Below are positions 1 to 6,314 of a stretch of 11,200 nucleotides of DNA, piece after piece. The notes beneath the pieces were generated by a model. That model had not been told where the DNA came from. It did no database searches and was given only the letters and a program-made list of their open reading frames with translations. This DNA is from Nitrospinota bacterium (GTDB lineage: Bacteria > UBA8248 > JACPRG01), in assembly GCA_030740135.1 (NCBI GenBank), contig JASLXW010000087.1, positions 1-11,200 on the forward strand. Reading direction: 5' to 3'. How positions within the stretch are numbered: position 1 is the stretch's first letter; each line of letters starts with the position of its first letter. The position numbers and the translations under genes are program-made.

Positions 1-229
1 AATCACCGCCACCAGGATCTCTTTCCCCTGGTGGTGCAACAGCTCACCCAATTGGTGTCAAAACCTTTATAATCCCCTTTTTCAATAGCGCAAAACGAAT
101 TTCGGTTAGCTTAGCCGCGAGAGGAGCCGGGTCGTAAGTCCATGCGACAGCAAACACATAATTTCGGGTGCCTTTTACGTTGAAGCCTAGATTGCCTGAT
201 TCATCCAGATGGACGTAAAGGGTAGCCAA
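1..229 (-). pseudogene. DUF3800 family protein, N-terminal part, apparently frameshifted, cut by window edge
   Basis: The open part (229 down to 44) encodes 61 residues starting MATLYVHLDESGNLGF. The Y-x-x-L-D-E-S-G-N/D-L-G-F block is the hallmark N-terminus of DUF3800, a family of unknown function often carried on mobile or defence-rich DNA. Full members are usually about 200 residues or more, but here a TGA stops the frame at 46-44. Past the stop, another frame stays open to the edge and reads LGELLHHQGKEILVAVI, which looks like real protein. Removing one base near 47-57 would join the two frames. I therefore infer a frameshift (mutation or sequencing error), possibly with an internal deletion after LLKKG. 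The start is a TTG at 229-227 with AGGTGA only 3 nt upstream, so the true start is uncertain. No ATG is available. The base composition is more AT-rich than in the neighbouring operon, which fits acquired DNA. Confidence 0.6.
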
Positions 230-246
230 CTGTCACCTAACGTGCG

Positions 247-302
247 ACCTCCCCGCCTAGCTTGTTCAGCCGACCCCCTTGGGGTCCTTTCGGCGGGGAG
301 GT
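247..302. repeat. Nested inverted repeat / stem-loop
   Basis: An 11-bp perfect outer inverted repeat (acctccccgcc at 247-257, ggcggggaggt at 292-302) encloses a smaller hairpin (gacccc at 272-277, ggggtc at 281-286). It lies between the DUF3800 remnant and the end of the yggS-to-DUF167 operon. Neither strand has a clear T-run after the stem, so it is not a standard rho-independent terminator. It could still end or stabilise transcripts of the leftward operon, or mark an old element end. Confidence 0.5.
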
Positions 303-373
303 ACCTTTTCAGAAGTCAGGTTTCTTCGTCTTCACCGATAAATATTGCCCAAAAAGACCATTTTTTCAATGTC

Positions 374-392
374 AAATCCCTCGATGGGATTT
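374..392 (-). terminator. Weak candidate terminator downstream of the DUF167 gene
   Basis: Short hairpin: aaatccc (374-380) and gggattt (386-392) with a 5-nt loop, 16 bp past the stop codon of the DUF167 gene in the direction of transcription. The stem has few G:C pairs and no clean U-tract follows it, so terminator function is only a suggestion from position. Confidence 0.22.
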
Positions 393-407
393 AATTCAAA
401 CAGAGAG

Positions 408-719
408 TCAAATCTCCAGCGCTTCCCGAATCCGGCGCGCATCGACGCCTTCCACCCGGACCCGCTTCTCACGGCTTTTGTGGCCGGAGACAATGGCGAC
501 CTGGCGGGGCCGAACCCCCAGGGCGTCGGCGAGGGCCCGGATGCACTGTTGGTTAGCGGCGTTGTCGACCGGCGGCGCGGTCAAACGGACGGGAAGAACG
601 CCTTCCCCGGCCGGCCCCACGGACACCTTCGAGGCCCTGGGATGAACCCGGACCCTGAGGAGAATGGCGCCGTCCGGCGTCTCCTGGAGGAACGAAGGCG
701 AGACGTCCGCGCGGGACAT
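408..719 (-). CDS. DUF167 / YggU family protein (UPF0235)
   Basis: This 103-residue protein is the full length expected for the DUF167 (YggU, UPF0235) family of small alpha/beta proteins, whose biochemical function is not established. Family hallmarks are visible: LRVRVHPRAS (residues 21-30), the conserved LTAPPVDNAANQ loop (46-57; family pattern APPxDGxAN) and SGHKSREKRV (78-87). The N-terminal 15 residues are variable. The ATG at 719-717 lies 1 bp after the divIVA stop codon, with no good Shine-Dalgarno, which suggests translational coupling as the last gene of the operon. The gene commonly sits beside yggT and divIVA in bacteria, and this context is the main hint of a link to the cell-envelope/division module. 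I am confident of the family but cannot state a function. Confidence 0.9.
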   Translation of the reverse strand: MSRADVSPSFLQETPDGAILLRVRVHPRASKVSVGPAGEGVLPVRLTAPPVDNAANQQCIRALADALGVRPRQVAIVSGHKSREKRVRVEGVDARRIREALEI

Positions 720-720
720 C

Positions 721-1365
721 TCAGCCGTCCGCTCGGTGTTCGCTCTGGATGAACACGGAGAGGGGGGCCTCGGGACCCGACGGCCCCATCGCCTGTTCGG
801 CTTTCAGGGGCGAAGAAGAACCCGACTCATGACCCTCCACCTTCCGGGGCCTCCCCGGGGACGGATTTTCGGAGGCGCCGGCCCCGGCCGGCCGGCTGTC
901 TTCGTCGACCAGGGCGTCGCTCCTCTCTTCCGCTTCCAGCATGCGCAGATGCGTCTCCATCATTGAGCGCATGTTCAAAATCAGTTGTTTCTTCCTGCGC
1001 GCCAGGGCGACCAGATCATCCCGGGTTTCGGTGGAGGCTTCCTTCATGGACCCGATGATCTCATTGGCCTCGGAGCGCGCGTCGCGGATGATCAGCTCCG
1101 CTTCCTTCCTGGCGTTGTTCGAAATGTCTTCTCTGAGCGTTTGGGCGGCCAGGAGGGTCTTCTTGACGCCGGCCTCGTTCGCGCCCAGCTCTTGGATCTG
1201 CATTTCCAGCTTCTTCTGGTGTTCTTTTAACCGGTTGTTTTCCCGGACCATGTCTTCCAGCTCATCGGCCACCATTTCAAGGAAGGTGTCCACTTCCCGG
1301 GGATCGAAGCCCCGGAACTTGACCGAAAAGCGCTGCTGGCGAATGTCGATGGGGGCGATTTTCAT
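721..1365 (-). CDS. divIVA: DivIVA domain-containing cell division/polarity protein
   Basis: The 214-residue protein has a DivIVA domain at its N-terminus. The motif VKFRGFDPREVDTFL (15-29) places Phe17 and Arg18 at the same numbers as the membrane-inserting Phe17/Arg18 pair of Bacillus subtilis DivIVA. Heptad-rich coiled coil follows (about 25-65 and 75-150). The last ~60 residues (155-214) are Pro/Ser/Gly-rich and look disordered, a lineage-specific tail. The family binds negatively curved membrane at poles or septa and acts as a scaffold; Gram-negative versions with this context are poorly studied. The start is well supported: AAGGAGG at 1379-1373 lies 7 nt before the ATG. A second ATG 4 nt upstream is out of frame. 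It sits 69 bp after yggT and 1 bp before the DUF167 gene in one operon. Confidence 0.9.
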   Translation of the reverse strand: MKIAPIDIRQQRFSVKFRGFDPREVDTFLEMVADELEDMVRENNRLKEHQKKLEMQIQELGANEAGVKKTLLAAQTLREDISNNARKEAELIIRDARSEANEIIGSMKEASTETRDDLVALARRKKQLILNMRSMMETHLRMLEAEERSDALVDEDSRPAGAGASENPSPGRPRKVEGHESGSSSPLKAEQAMGPSGPEAPLSVFIQSEHRADG

Positions 1366-1391
1366 TCATCTGCCTCCTTGGCTCAAAATCC

Positions 1392-1421
1392 GGCCGGACC
1401 GCCCTTCGGCGGACGCCGGCC
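1392..1421. other. Intra-operon stem-loop between yggT and divIVA
   Basis: A GC-rich hairpin: ggccgg (1392-1397) pairs with ccggcc (1416-1421), and within it ccgcc pairs with ggcgg around a cttc loop, separated by a small asymmetric internal loop. It fills most of the 69-bp gap between yggT and divIVA and has no U-tract. It may act as an mRNA processing or stability element between cistrons; this is inferred from position only. Confidence 0.35.
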
Positions 1422-1434
1422 GCTCCATCTCTAC

Positions 1435-1755
1435 TTATTGTAGGCTCGCCGCCATTTGTTGCAATGAACGCACCACAAATATTTGCAGGAAATAAACGGC
1501 CAACATCACCACAATGGGAGAGATGTCCAGGCCCAGACCGGGCGGCAACCTGTAACGGATGGGGGCCAGGACCGGTTCCGTAAAGCGGTCCAGGATGTCG
1601 GCCACGGTCTGCATGAGGATCCGGACCTGGTAATTCGACGGCAGGTCCCCGACCCACGAGAGGATGACCCGGATGATGACCATCCAGAGAAAAATGTTGA
1701 GAACCCAATCAAGGATGAAAGCGACGGCCCCTAGAAGGTTGCCCAGGACAAACAT
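1435..1755 (-). CDS. yggT: YggT family membrane protein
   Basis: A 106-residue integral membrane protein with the single YggT repeat (the E. coli protein has two). Two hydrophobic helices are visible, about residues 8-35 and 78-98. The family signature is intact: the R-x-x-x-S-W motif near the end of helix 1 (IIRVILSWV, 27-35) and TEPVLAPIRYRLPP followed by GLDISPIVVM (59-84) leading into helix 2. YggT/YlmG proteins are linked to cell-division or envelope organisation and to osmotic-stress tolerance, but the molecular role is unresolved. The ATG at 1755-1753 follows the proC stop by 9 bp, with a purine-rich GGGGAAAAG stretch just before it. The order proC-yggT-divIVA supports membership of the conserved division-linked operon. 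Confidence 0.92.
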   Translation of the reverse strand: MFVLGNLLGAVAFILDWVLNIFLWMVIIRVILSWVGDLPSNYQVRILMQTVADILDRFTEPVLAPIRYRLPPGLGLDISPIVVMLAVYFLQIFVVRSLQQMAASLQ

Positions 1756-1764
1756 TCTTTTCCC

Positions 1765-2625
1765 CTACCCCTTTCTTCCCAGCTCTCTGGACCGCAACGT
1801 CGCCGCCTCGACCGCCCGGATGAGGATGCCTCTCAGCCCGCCGTCTTCCAGGGCGGCGAGCCCCTCGATGGTGGTCCCGCCCGGAGAGGCCACCTGGTCT
1901 TTGATGCGCCCCGGGTGCTCGCCGGCTTCCAGGACCATGGCCGCCGTCCCGGCGACGGTCTGCGCCGCGAGCCTCAAGGCGGTCTCGCGGGGAAGCCCCA
2001 TGAGGACACCCCCGTCGGCCAGGGCCTCGATGACCACCGCCGCGTAGGCCGGGCCGCTTCCGGAAAGCCCGGTCACGGCGTCCATCTGGGCCTCGTTCAC
2101 CACGATGGCCCGTCCGACCGAACCCAGCAGGCCGACCACCGTCTCGACATCCCGTCCGCGCGCGCGCTTCCCCCCGGCGACGCCGGCCGCCCCCTGCCCC
2201 ACCAGTGCGGCCGCGTTCGGCATCACCCGGACGACGCGCCCCTTTCCGCCGAGCCGGTCCTCGATCTTATGCGTCGGGACGCCAGCCATGATGCTCACCA
2301 CCAGGCAGGAATCCTTCAGGCCGGGCGCGACGGCTTCCAGGGCCTCTTCCATGTTCTGGGGCTTGACCGCGAGGAAGACGATGTCCGCCCGCCCGGCGGC
2401 TTCGGCGTTATCGGCCGTTGTCCGGACGCGGTATCGATCCCGGAGGTGCGTCAGCCGGTCGGCCGCCACGTCCGAGACGCAGATCGACCCCGCCCCGGCG
2501 ATGCCGGCTTCCAGGAGGCCCCGGATCAGGGCCTCCGCCATGTTCCCCCCCCCGATGAACGCGATGCCGGCCGTCTTCAGCGCGCCGGAGCGGCCGGCTT
2601 TCCGGGCTCTTTGCGTTTTGGCCAT
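1765..2625 (-). CDS. proC: Pyrroline-5-carboxylate reductase
   Basis: This cytoplasmic enzyme reduces 1-pyrroline-5-carboxylate to L-proline with NAD(P)H, the last step of proline synthesis. The 286-residue protein has an N-terminal Rossmann domain (IAFIGGGNMAEALIRGLL, 21-38; FLAVKPQ, 84-90; VSIMAGV, 110-116) and RVMPNAAALVGQG (133-145). In that last motif the usual Thr after MPN is Ala. The C-terminal dimerisation domain contains VTGLSGSGPAY (184-194) and the P5CR signature KDQVASPGGTTIEGLAALE (242-260), all intact. The frame stays open upstream to 2814, but that extension lies inside yggS in another frame. The ATG at 2625, preceded by a GGGGGAAG stretch, gives a protein of family length with a basic N-terminal extension of about 17 residues. 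It starts 26 bp after the yggS stop. Confidence 0.93.
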   Translation of the reverse strand: MAKTQRARKAGRSGALKTAGIAFIGGGNMAEALIRGLLEAGIAGAGSICVSDVAADRLTHLRDRYRVRTTADNAEAAGRADIVFLAVKPQNMEEALEAVAPGLKDSCLVVSIMAGVPTHKIEDRLGGKGRVVRVMPNAAALVGQGAAGVAGGKRARGRDVETVVGLLGSVGRAIVVNEAQMDAVTGLSGSGPAYAAVVIEALADGGVLMGLPRETALRLAAQTVAGTAAMVLEAGEHPGRIKDQVASPGGTTIEGLAALEDGGLRGILIRAVEAATLRSRELGRKG

Positions 2626-2651
2626 GGAGGCTTCCCCCGCCTTCCGCCGAT

Positions 2652-3365
2652 TCAATTTCTCGATCCGAATATCGCGGACCCCACGCGGACCACCGTGGCG
2701 CCCTCTTCGATGGCGACCTCGAAATCGGCCGTCATGCCCATGGATAATTCCCCAAGCCCGGCGCACGCGGCGTCCGCAAGCCTGTCCCGCAGCTCTCTGA
2801 GCTTCCGGAACCACGGACGGCTGTCCTCCGGGTCCCGGGCGAAGGGGGGCATCGTCATGAGCCCCTCCAGGGTGAGATGAGGACTGCGCTCCACGGCGGC
2901 GGCCATACCCTCGGCTTCTTCGGGCCGGCAGCCGTTCTTCCCGGCCTCGCCCGCAACGTTCACCTCTACGAAAACCCTCATGCCCTCGTCCCGGGAGGCG
3001 GCGCGGGTCTCCAGCGCTTCGGTGAGCCGGAGACTGTCCACCGAATGGATGGCCTCGAACAGGCCGAACACATGGCGAACTTTATTGCGTTGAAGGTGTC
3101 CAATCAAATGCCAACGGGGCGCCGCGGCGCCGGAATTGGAAGATTCGAGGGCCCGCCGGACGGCCGGGGCCTTTTCCATCGCCTCCTGGACGCGGTTCTC
3201 GCCCAGGAGGTCCGCGCCGGACGAAATCGCCTCCAGCACTTTTTCGGCGGCGACGGTTTTGGTCACGGCGACAAGCCTGAGGGAAGAAGGGTCCCGGCCG
3301 GCCCGAAGCGCGGCATCGGCCATGCGTTGCCGAACACGCTCCAGGTTTTGTCCGATGGATTCCAT
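2652..3365 (-). CDS. yggS: YggS/PLPBP family pyridoxal-phosphate homeostasis protein
   Basis: The 237-residue protein matches the PLP-binding YggS/PLPHP family (COG0325), which carries PLP without known catalysis and buffers vitamin B6 and amino-acid pools. The PLP lysine is Lys36 in LVAVTKT (31-37), the same number as in E. coli YggS. Other family blocks are complete: LGENRVQE (54-61), HLIGHLQRNK (86-95), VEVNVAGE (133-140), GLMTMPPF (168-175), SMGMTADFEVAI (208-219) and RVGSAIFGSRN (227-237), the last two being the phosphate-binding end of the TIM barrel. It is the first gene of the leftward operon, just ahead of proC. That pairing is conserved in many bacteria. A candidate promoter lies at 3440-3468. 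No strong Shine-Dalgarno precedes the ATG at 3365, but the start fits the family N-terminus. Confidence 0.94.
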   Translation of the reverse strand: MESIGQNLERVRQRMADAALRAGRDPSSLRLVAVTKTVAAEKVLEAISSGADLLGENRVQEAMEKAPAVRRALESSNSGAAAPRWHLIGHLQRNKVRHVFGLFEAIHSVDSLRLTEALETRAASRDEGMRVFVEVNVAGEAGKNGCRPEEAEGMAAAVERSPHLTLEGLMTMPPFARDPEDSRPWFRKLRELRDRLADAACAGLGELSMGMTADFEVAIEEGATVVRVGSAIFGSRN

Positions 3366-3439
3366 GTCTTGAAAAAGAGAGCGCGCGGCAAAGGTCGGAA
3401 CGGGCCAGCGACATCATGTAACGTCTTATCGGCAGTCAA

Positions 3440-3468
3440 TTTATAGCAACCCCGCCGGGCGCCCGCAA
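3440..3468 (-). promoter_or_regulatory. Candidate sigma70-type promoter for the yggS operon
   Basis: On the minus strand, TTGCGG (3468-3463) and TATAAA (3445-3440) are separated by exactly 17 bp, and TGC precedes the -10 as an extended -10 element. The expected start, near 3433, leaves a leader of about 68 nt before yggS. This is read from sequence only. Confidence 0.55.
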
Positions 3469-3481
3469 GGGAAATCGGGAG

Positions 3482-3501
3482 GGAGGGTGCGGACACCCTC
3501 C
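3482..3501. repeat. Perfect 8-bp hairpin in the divergent promoter region
   Basis: ggagggtg (3482-3489) and caccctcc (3494-3501) form a perfect stem with a cgga loop. It lies between the two divergent promoters and no U-tract follows. It could be an operator or a structural element. The surrounding stretch 3366-3649 otherwise holds only the two promoters and the short leaders. Confidence 0.35.
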
Positions 3502-3559
3502 GGGGCCGGATCGGAACCGGCGGAGTTTCGCGCCCCCGGGGTCCCGGCCGGATTGGGTC

Positions 3560-3589
3560 TTGCGGAGGTTTTCCATCGGGACGTATAAT
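3560..3589 (+). promoter_or_regulatory. Candidate sigma70-type promoter for the lipoprotein operon
   Basis: A perfect TATAAT (3584-3589) lies 18 bp after TTGCGG (3560-3565), the same -35 hexamer as in the opposing yggS promoter. The expected start, near 3596, gives a leader of about 54 nt. It also argues against the long reading frame that begins at the TTG inside this promoter. Confidence 0.55.
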
Positions 3590-3649
3590 TTGCTTTCATC
3601 TCCTCGCGTGGATTCCGAGGACATGCCGATTTCGGAAAGGACGCCGGCC

Positions 3650-5374
3650 ATGTACAAAAAGCCCGCAAGGAAAGCGCTGGTCCTCGCATGGGCGGGGTTG
3701 TTTTTTTTAACGAGCTGCGCCGCCCAGCAGGAGGCCATCAAAAGGGAAGTTCAAGGCAAAAAGATTAAATGCAACCCTCCCGGCGAGGAGGCCAAGCGCG
3801 TCTTCGCCGTGAGCGGCTCGTTCAAAAGCGTCCTCAGCATCGTCAAGGGCAGCGTCTCGGCGGAGACCAAGTGGCAGCGGATACGGCAGGTCTCTCCGAA
3901 GGCGGCCGATTTCGACATCATCGTCTGGCGAATCTGCGAGGCCTATGCCAACCAGCTCATCACCAAAGAACAGTACGCCCAGATGGTGGCCGGCGCCGCG
4001 GGCGTCGCGTCGGGCACATTCGATCCCGCCCAGGCGGCGAAGAAGTTCGTCCTGAGCGGAGACGTGTTCGAGAAAGGAAACACCAGCAAGCGAATCCAAG
4101 GGGCGACCGTCGAGCTGAACCTCGCCCCCCTGCGGTACACGACGACGGACGCCAACGGGACATTCCGCTTTACGATCCGGGGCATGGACGAGGGCAAGGC
4201 GCCCACCCTTCGGGTGACCAAGGAAGGCGAGTACGAGCCGTTCACCAAGTCTCAGGTCGCCCTCGCCGAATCCACCGGCGCGCTCCGGATCGGGTTGGAG
4301 CCGAAGCGGGACTGGTTTCCCTTGAAAGGGCGGGTTCGCGATTCGGAATCCGACAAGTGGCTCAAAGGGGCGCAGGTGCTTCTCGAAACCACCCCGGTGG
4401 TGAGCGAGAGGAGCCAATCCGAAGGCCGGTTCCTCCTGAAACCCCTGAAATCCAACATCAATAAGGAAGTCAAGCTCCGGATCAAGATGCGGGGTTACCG
4501 GGAATTCGTCCGGACGGAAAGACTGACCGCCGCCATGGACCCGTTCGAGATCCGCCTCCGGCGGGCGTTCATGGTGATCCGGGCGAGGGTCGTCGATCCC
4601 AAGGGCAAAGAGATCGAGGGGGCGATCGTAACCTTGAACACCGACAAACGGACGCCCCGAAGGCGGTCCAAGAGCGACGGCGGCGTTTTGTTCGACCGGG
4701 TGCCCGCCCTCCTGGAAGGCAAGTTTGTCGGCGTCCGGGTGGAGAAGGAAGGATACGAGACGCTGAACGAGGACTTCCCGCTCGAGAAGGGGAAGAAGCG
4801 CGAGCTCGTCCTGAAACCCCTGAGCGGCATGGGCGAGTACAAAAAGGGTCTTGCCGCGTTCCGCGACGGGAACTACGCCGGGGCCGTGCAGCTCTTCGCC
4901 CGGGCCGCGCAGATCAACCCCAACCTCAGCCAGGCCCACTTCGACCTGGGGCGGGCCCAGGCCAAGCTGAGCAATTGGACGGCGGCGTCGGCGAGCTTCA
5001 AGAAGGCGGGCGATCTCGACGGGCAGCGGTTCGATTACCAGTTGGAGCTCGCCAAGGCCCTGGTCAAGCTGAACCGCTTCGATGAGGCCATGCCGCGCTT
5101 CGGGCAGGCGGCGAAGCTCCAGCCCAACAACCCGGATATCTATTTCGAATGGGCGCGCGCGCTGGCCAGCAACAAACAGCCCGAGGACGCCGTCGCGAAG
5201 TACAAGCAGTCGATCGCCCTGAATCCGAACCGGTACGAGGCCTATGAGGAGGCGTCCGGCATCCTCTACAAACTCGGCACGCAGCGGGACGACTCCGCCT
5301 TCGTGGAGGAATCGCTGGCGCTGGGCAAGAAGGGCAAGGCGCTGAAAGCGGGGAAGCCGCTCCCCAAGGAATGA
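3650..5374 (+). CDS. Lipoprotein with carboxypeptidase-regulatory-like domains and TPR repeats
   Basis: A 574-residue predicted envelope lipoprotein. Residues 1-23 form a lipoprotein signal with a basic start (MYKKPARK), a hydrophobic core and the lipobox LTSC; Cys23 would be lipidated, and Ala at +2 suggests outer-membrane sorting. Residues 40-120 are an unrecognised helical region. Three beta-sandwich modules resembling carboxypeptidase-regulatory/PEGA-type domains follow at about 135-217, 223-305 and 307-390, each with a GATVEL-like strand and a 'T-D-x-x-G-x-F' turn (TTTDANGTFRF, 164-174). Residues 395-545 hold about four TPRs (for example YKKGLAAFRDGNYAGAVQLF, 397-416). The frame is open back to 3560, but the ATG at 3650 is chosen because it gives the signal peptide, lies downstream of the -10 box and follows GGAAAGGA. 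It is probably a scaffold for envelope protein interactions; the function is unknown. It overlaps the next gene by 4 bp. Confidence 0.85.
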   Translation: MYKKPARKALVLAWAGLFFLTSCAAQQEAIKREVQGKKIKCNPPGEEAKRVFAVSGSFKSVLSIVKGSVSAETKWQRIRQVSPKAADFDIIVWRICEAYANQLITKEQYAQMVAGAAGVASGTFDPAQAAKKFVLSGDVFEKGNTSKRIQGATVELNLAPLRYTTTDANGTFRFTIRGMDEGKAPTLRVTKEGEYEPFTKSQVALAESTGALRIGLEPKRDWFPLKGRVRDSESDKWLKGAQVLLETTPVVSERSQSEGRFLLKPLKSNINKEVKLRIKMRGYREFVRTERLTAAMDPFEIRLRRAFMVIRARVVDPKGKEIEGAIVTLNTDKRTPRRRSKSDGGVLFDRVPALLEGKFVGVRVEKEGYETLNEDFPLEKGKKRELVLKPLSGMGEYKKGLAAFRDGNYAGAVQLFARAAQINPNLSQAHFDLGRAQAKLSNWTAASASFKKAGDLDGQRFDYQLELAKALVKLNRFDEAMPRFGQAAKLQPNNPDIYFEWARALASNKQPEDAVAKYKQSIALNPNRYEAYEEASGILYKLGTQRDDSAFVEESLALGKKGKALKAGKPLPKE

Positions 5375-6303
5375 GCCCTTTGAACCGGTTGCGCCTGATC
5401 CAGTTCGGCGCCGGATACAACCTTCCCGTCCACGTAGCCGCCTCCCATGGGGGCTTCGCCCGCCACGGCATCGAGGTGGACGTCACCTACACCCCGAACT
5501 CCACCTTTCTGATCGACGGTCTCGAAGCCGGAGATTTCGAGATCGGCCACACCTCGGCCGATGACGTGATCGCCGAAGTCGAGGGGCGGACCCTCGGCCT
5601 GCCCGGCGGCTCGGACATCTTCCTCTTCATGGGCCTGCACAGCGGTCTTCTGCGCCTGGTGGGCGCGCCCGGGTCGGCCGACATCGAGTCCTTCCGGGGG
5701 AAATCCCTGGCCGTGGACTCGAAGGTCACCGGATTTGTATTCATCCTGGAAAAGATGCTCCGCATGAACGGGATCGGCCCGGACGAGTACGACCTCGTCG
5801 AGGTTGGGGGGTGGGAGAGCCGGTGCCGGTCGCTTCTGGACGGAACCCATGCGGGCACGCTATTGACCGAACCCTTCGTGGGCGAAGCCATGGATGCGGG
5901 CTGTCACGTCGTGGCCCGGGGGTCGGAGATCATTCCCGTCTACCAGGCAACGTGCGGCGCGGCCCGGCGGGCTTGGGCGAAGGAGAGCGCGGACACCCTC
6001 GTCCGGTACATTCGGGCCTACGTCGAGGCCACGGCGTGGTGCTTCGATCCGGCCAACCGGGGCGCCTGCCTCGAGCTTTTGACGGAGAAGAGCGGAATCG
6101 AGGGGCGGGCCGCGGAGCGGACGCTGGCGGTGCTTCTGGACCCGGAGGAGGGTCTCTATCCCCGGGCCGAGCTCAACGTTGCCGGCATCGCCGCGGCGCT
6201 GGACCTCAGGGCCGAAATGGGCCATCTGGCGACGCCCGTTCCCCCGGCGGAGAAGTACATCGACGGGACGTATCACCGGAAGGCGGTCGGCCCCGAGGGG
6301 TGA
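5371..6303 (+). CDS. ABC-transporter substrate-binding-like protein (NMT1/THI5-like fold), no signal peptide
   Basis: A 310-residue protein resembling type-2 periplasmic binding proteins of the NMT1/SsuA/TauA group. Visible support includes an initial strand-loop-helix RLRLIQFGAGYNLPVHVAA (6-24), GFARHGIEVDVTY (28-40), the typical LEAGDFEIGHTSADDVI (51-67), and FRGKSLAVDSKVTGFVFIL (108-126), which matches the 'L-x-G-K-x-V-a-v' lobe-crossing region. The binding domain starts within ten residues of the ATG, so there is no room for a signal peptide. Either the protein works in the cytoplasm as a ligand sensor or carrier, or as an enzyme of this fold, or the start is misassigned (unlikely, because upstream sequence is the lipoprotein gene in another frame). 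No permease or ATPase gene lies nearby. The ATGA overlap with the lipoprotein gene indicates translational coupling. The ligand cannot be told from sequence. Confidence 0.78.
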   Translation: MSPLNRLRLIQFGAGYNLPVHVAASHGGFARHGIEVDVTYTPNSTFLIDGLEAGDFEIGHTSADDVIAEVEGRTLGLPGGSDIFLFMGLHSGLLRLVGAPGSADIESFRGKSLAVDSKVTGFVFILEKMLRMNGIGPDEYDLVEVGGWESRCRSLLDGTHAGTLLTEPFVGEAMDAGCHVVARGSEIIPVYQATCGAARRAWAKESADTLVRYIRAYVEATAWCFDPANRGACLELLTEKSGIEGRAAERTLAVLLDPEEGLYPRAELNVAGIAAALDLRAEMGHLATPVPPAEKYIDGTYHRKAVGPEG

Positions 6304-6314
6304 GCCGGACGAGA

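Noticed and set aside
2626..2814. 63-codon upstream extension of proC
   Set aside because: It overlaps yggS out of frame and has no P5CR similarity. The internal ATG at 2625 gives a family-length protein.
3560..3649. Start of the lipoprotein gene at the TTG 3560 or the ATG 3623
   Set aside because: The TTG lies within the promoter -35 and the ATG 3623 has an SD too close. Both would bury the lipoprotein signal behind extra residues.
3707..4939. Long antisense frame of 410 codons opposite the lipoprotein gene
   Set aside because: It is a shadow of GC-rich codon usage. The plus-strand gene has a signal peptide and recognisable domains, while the antisense product matches nothing and is low in complexity.
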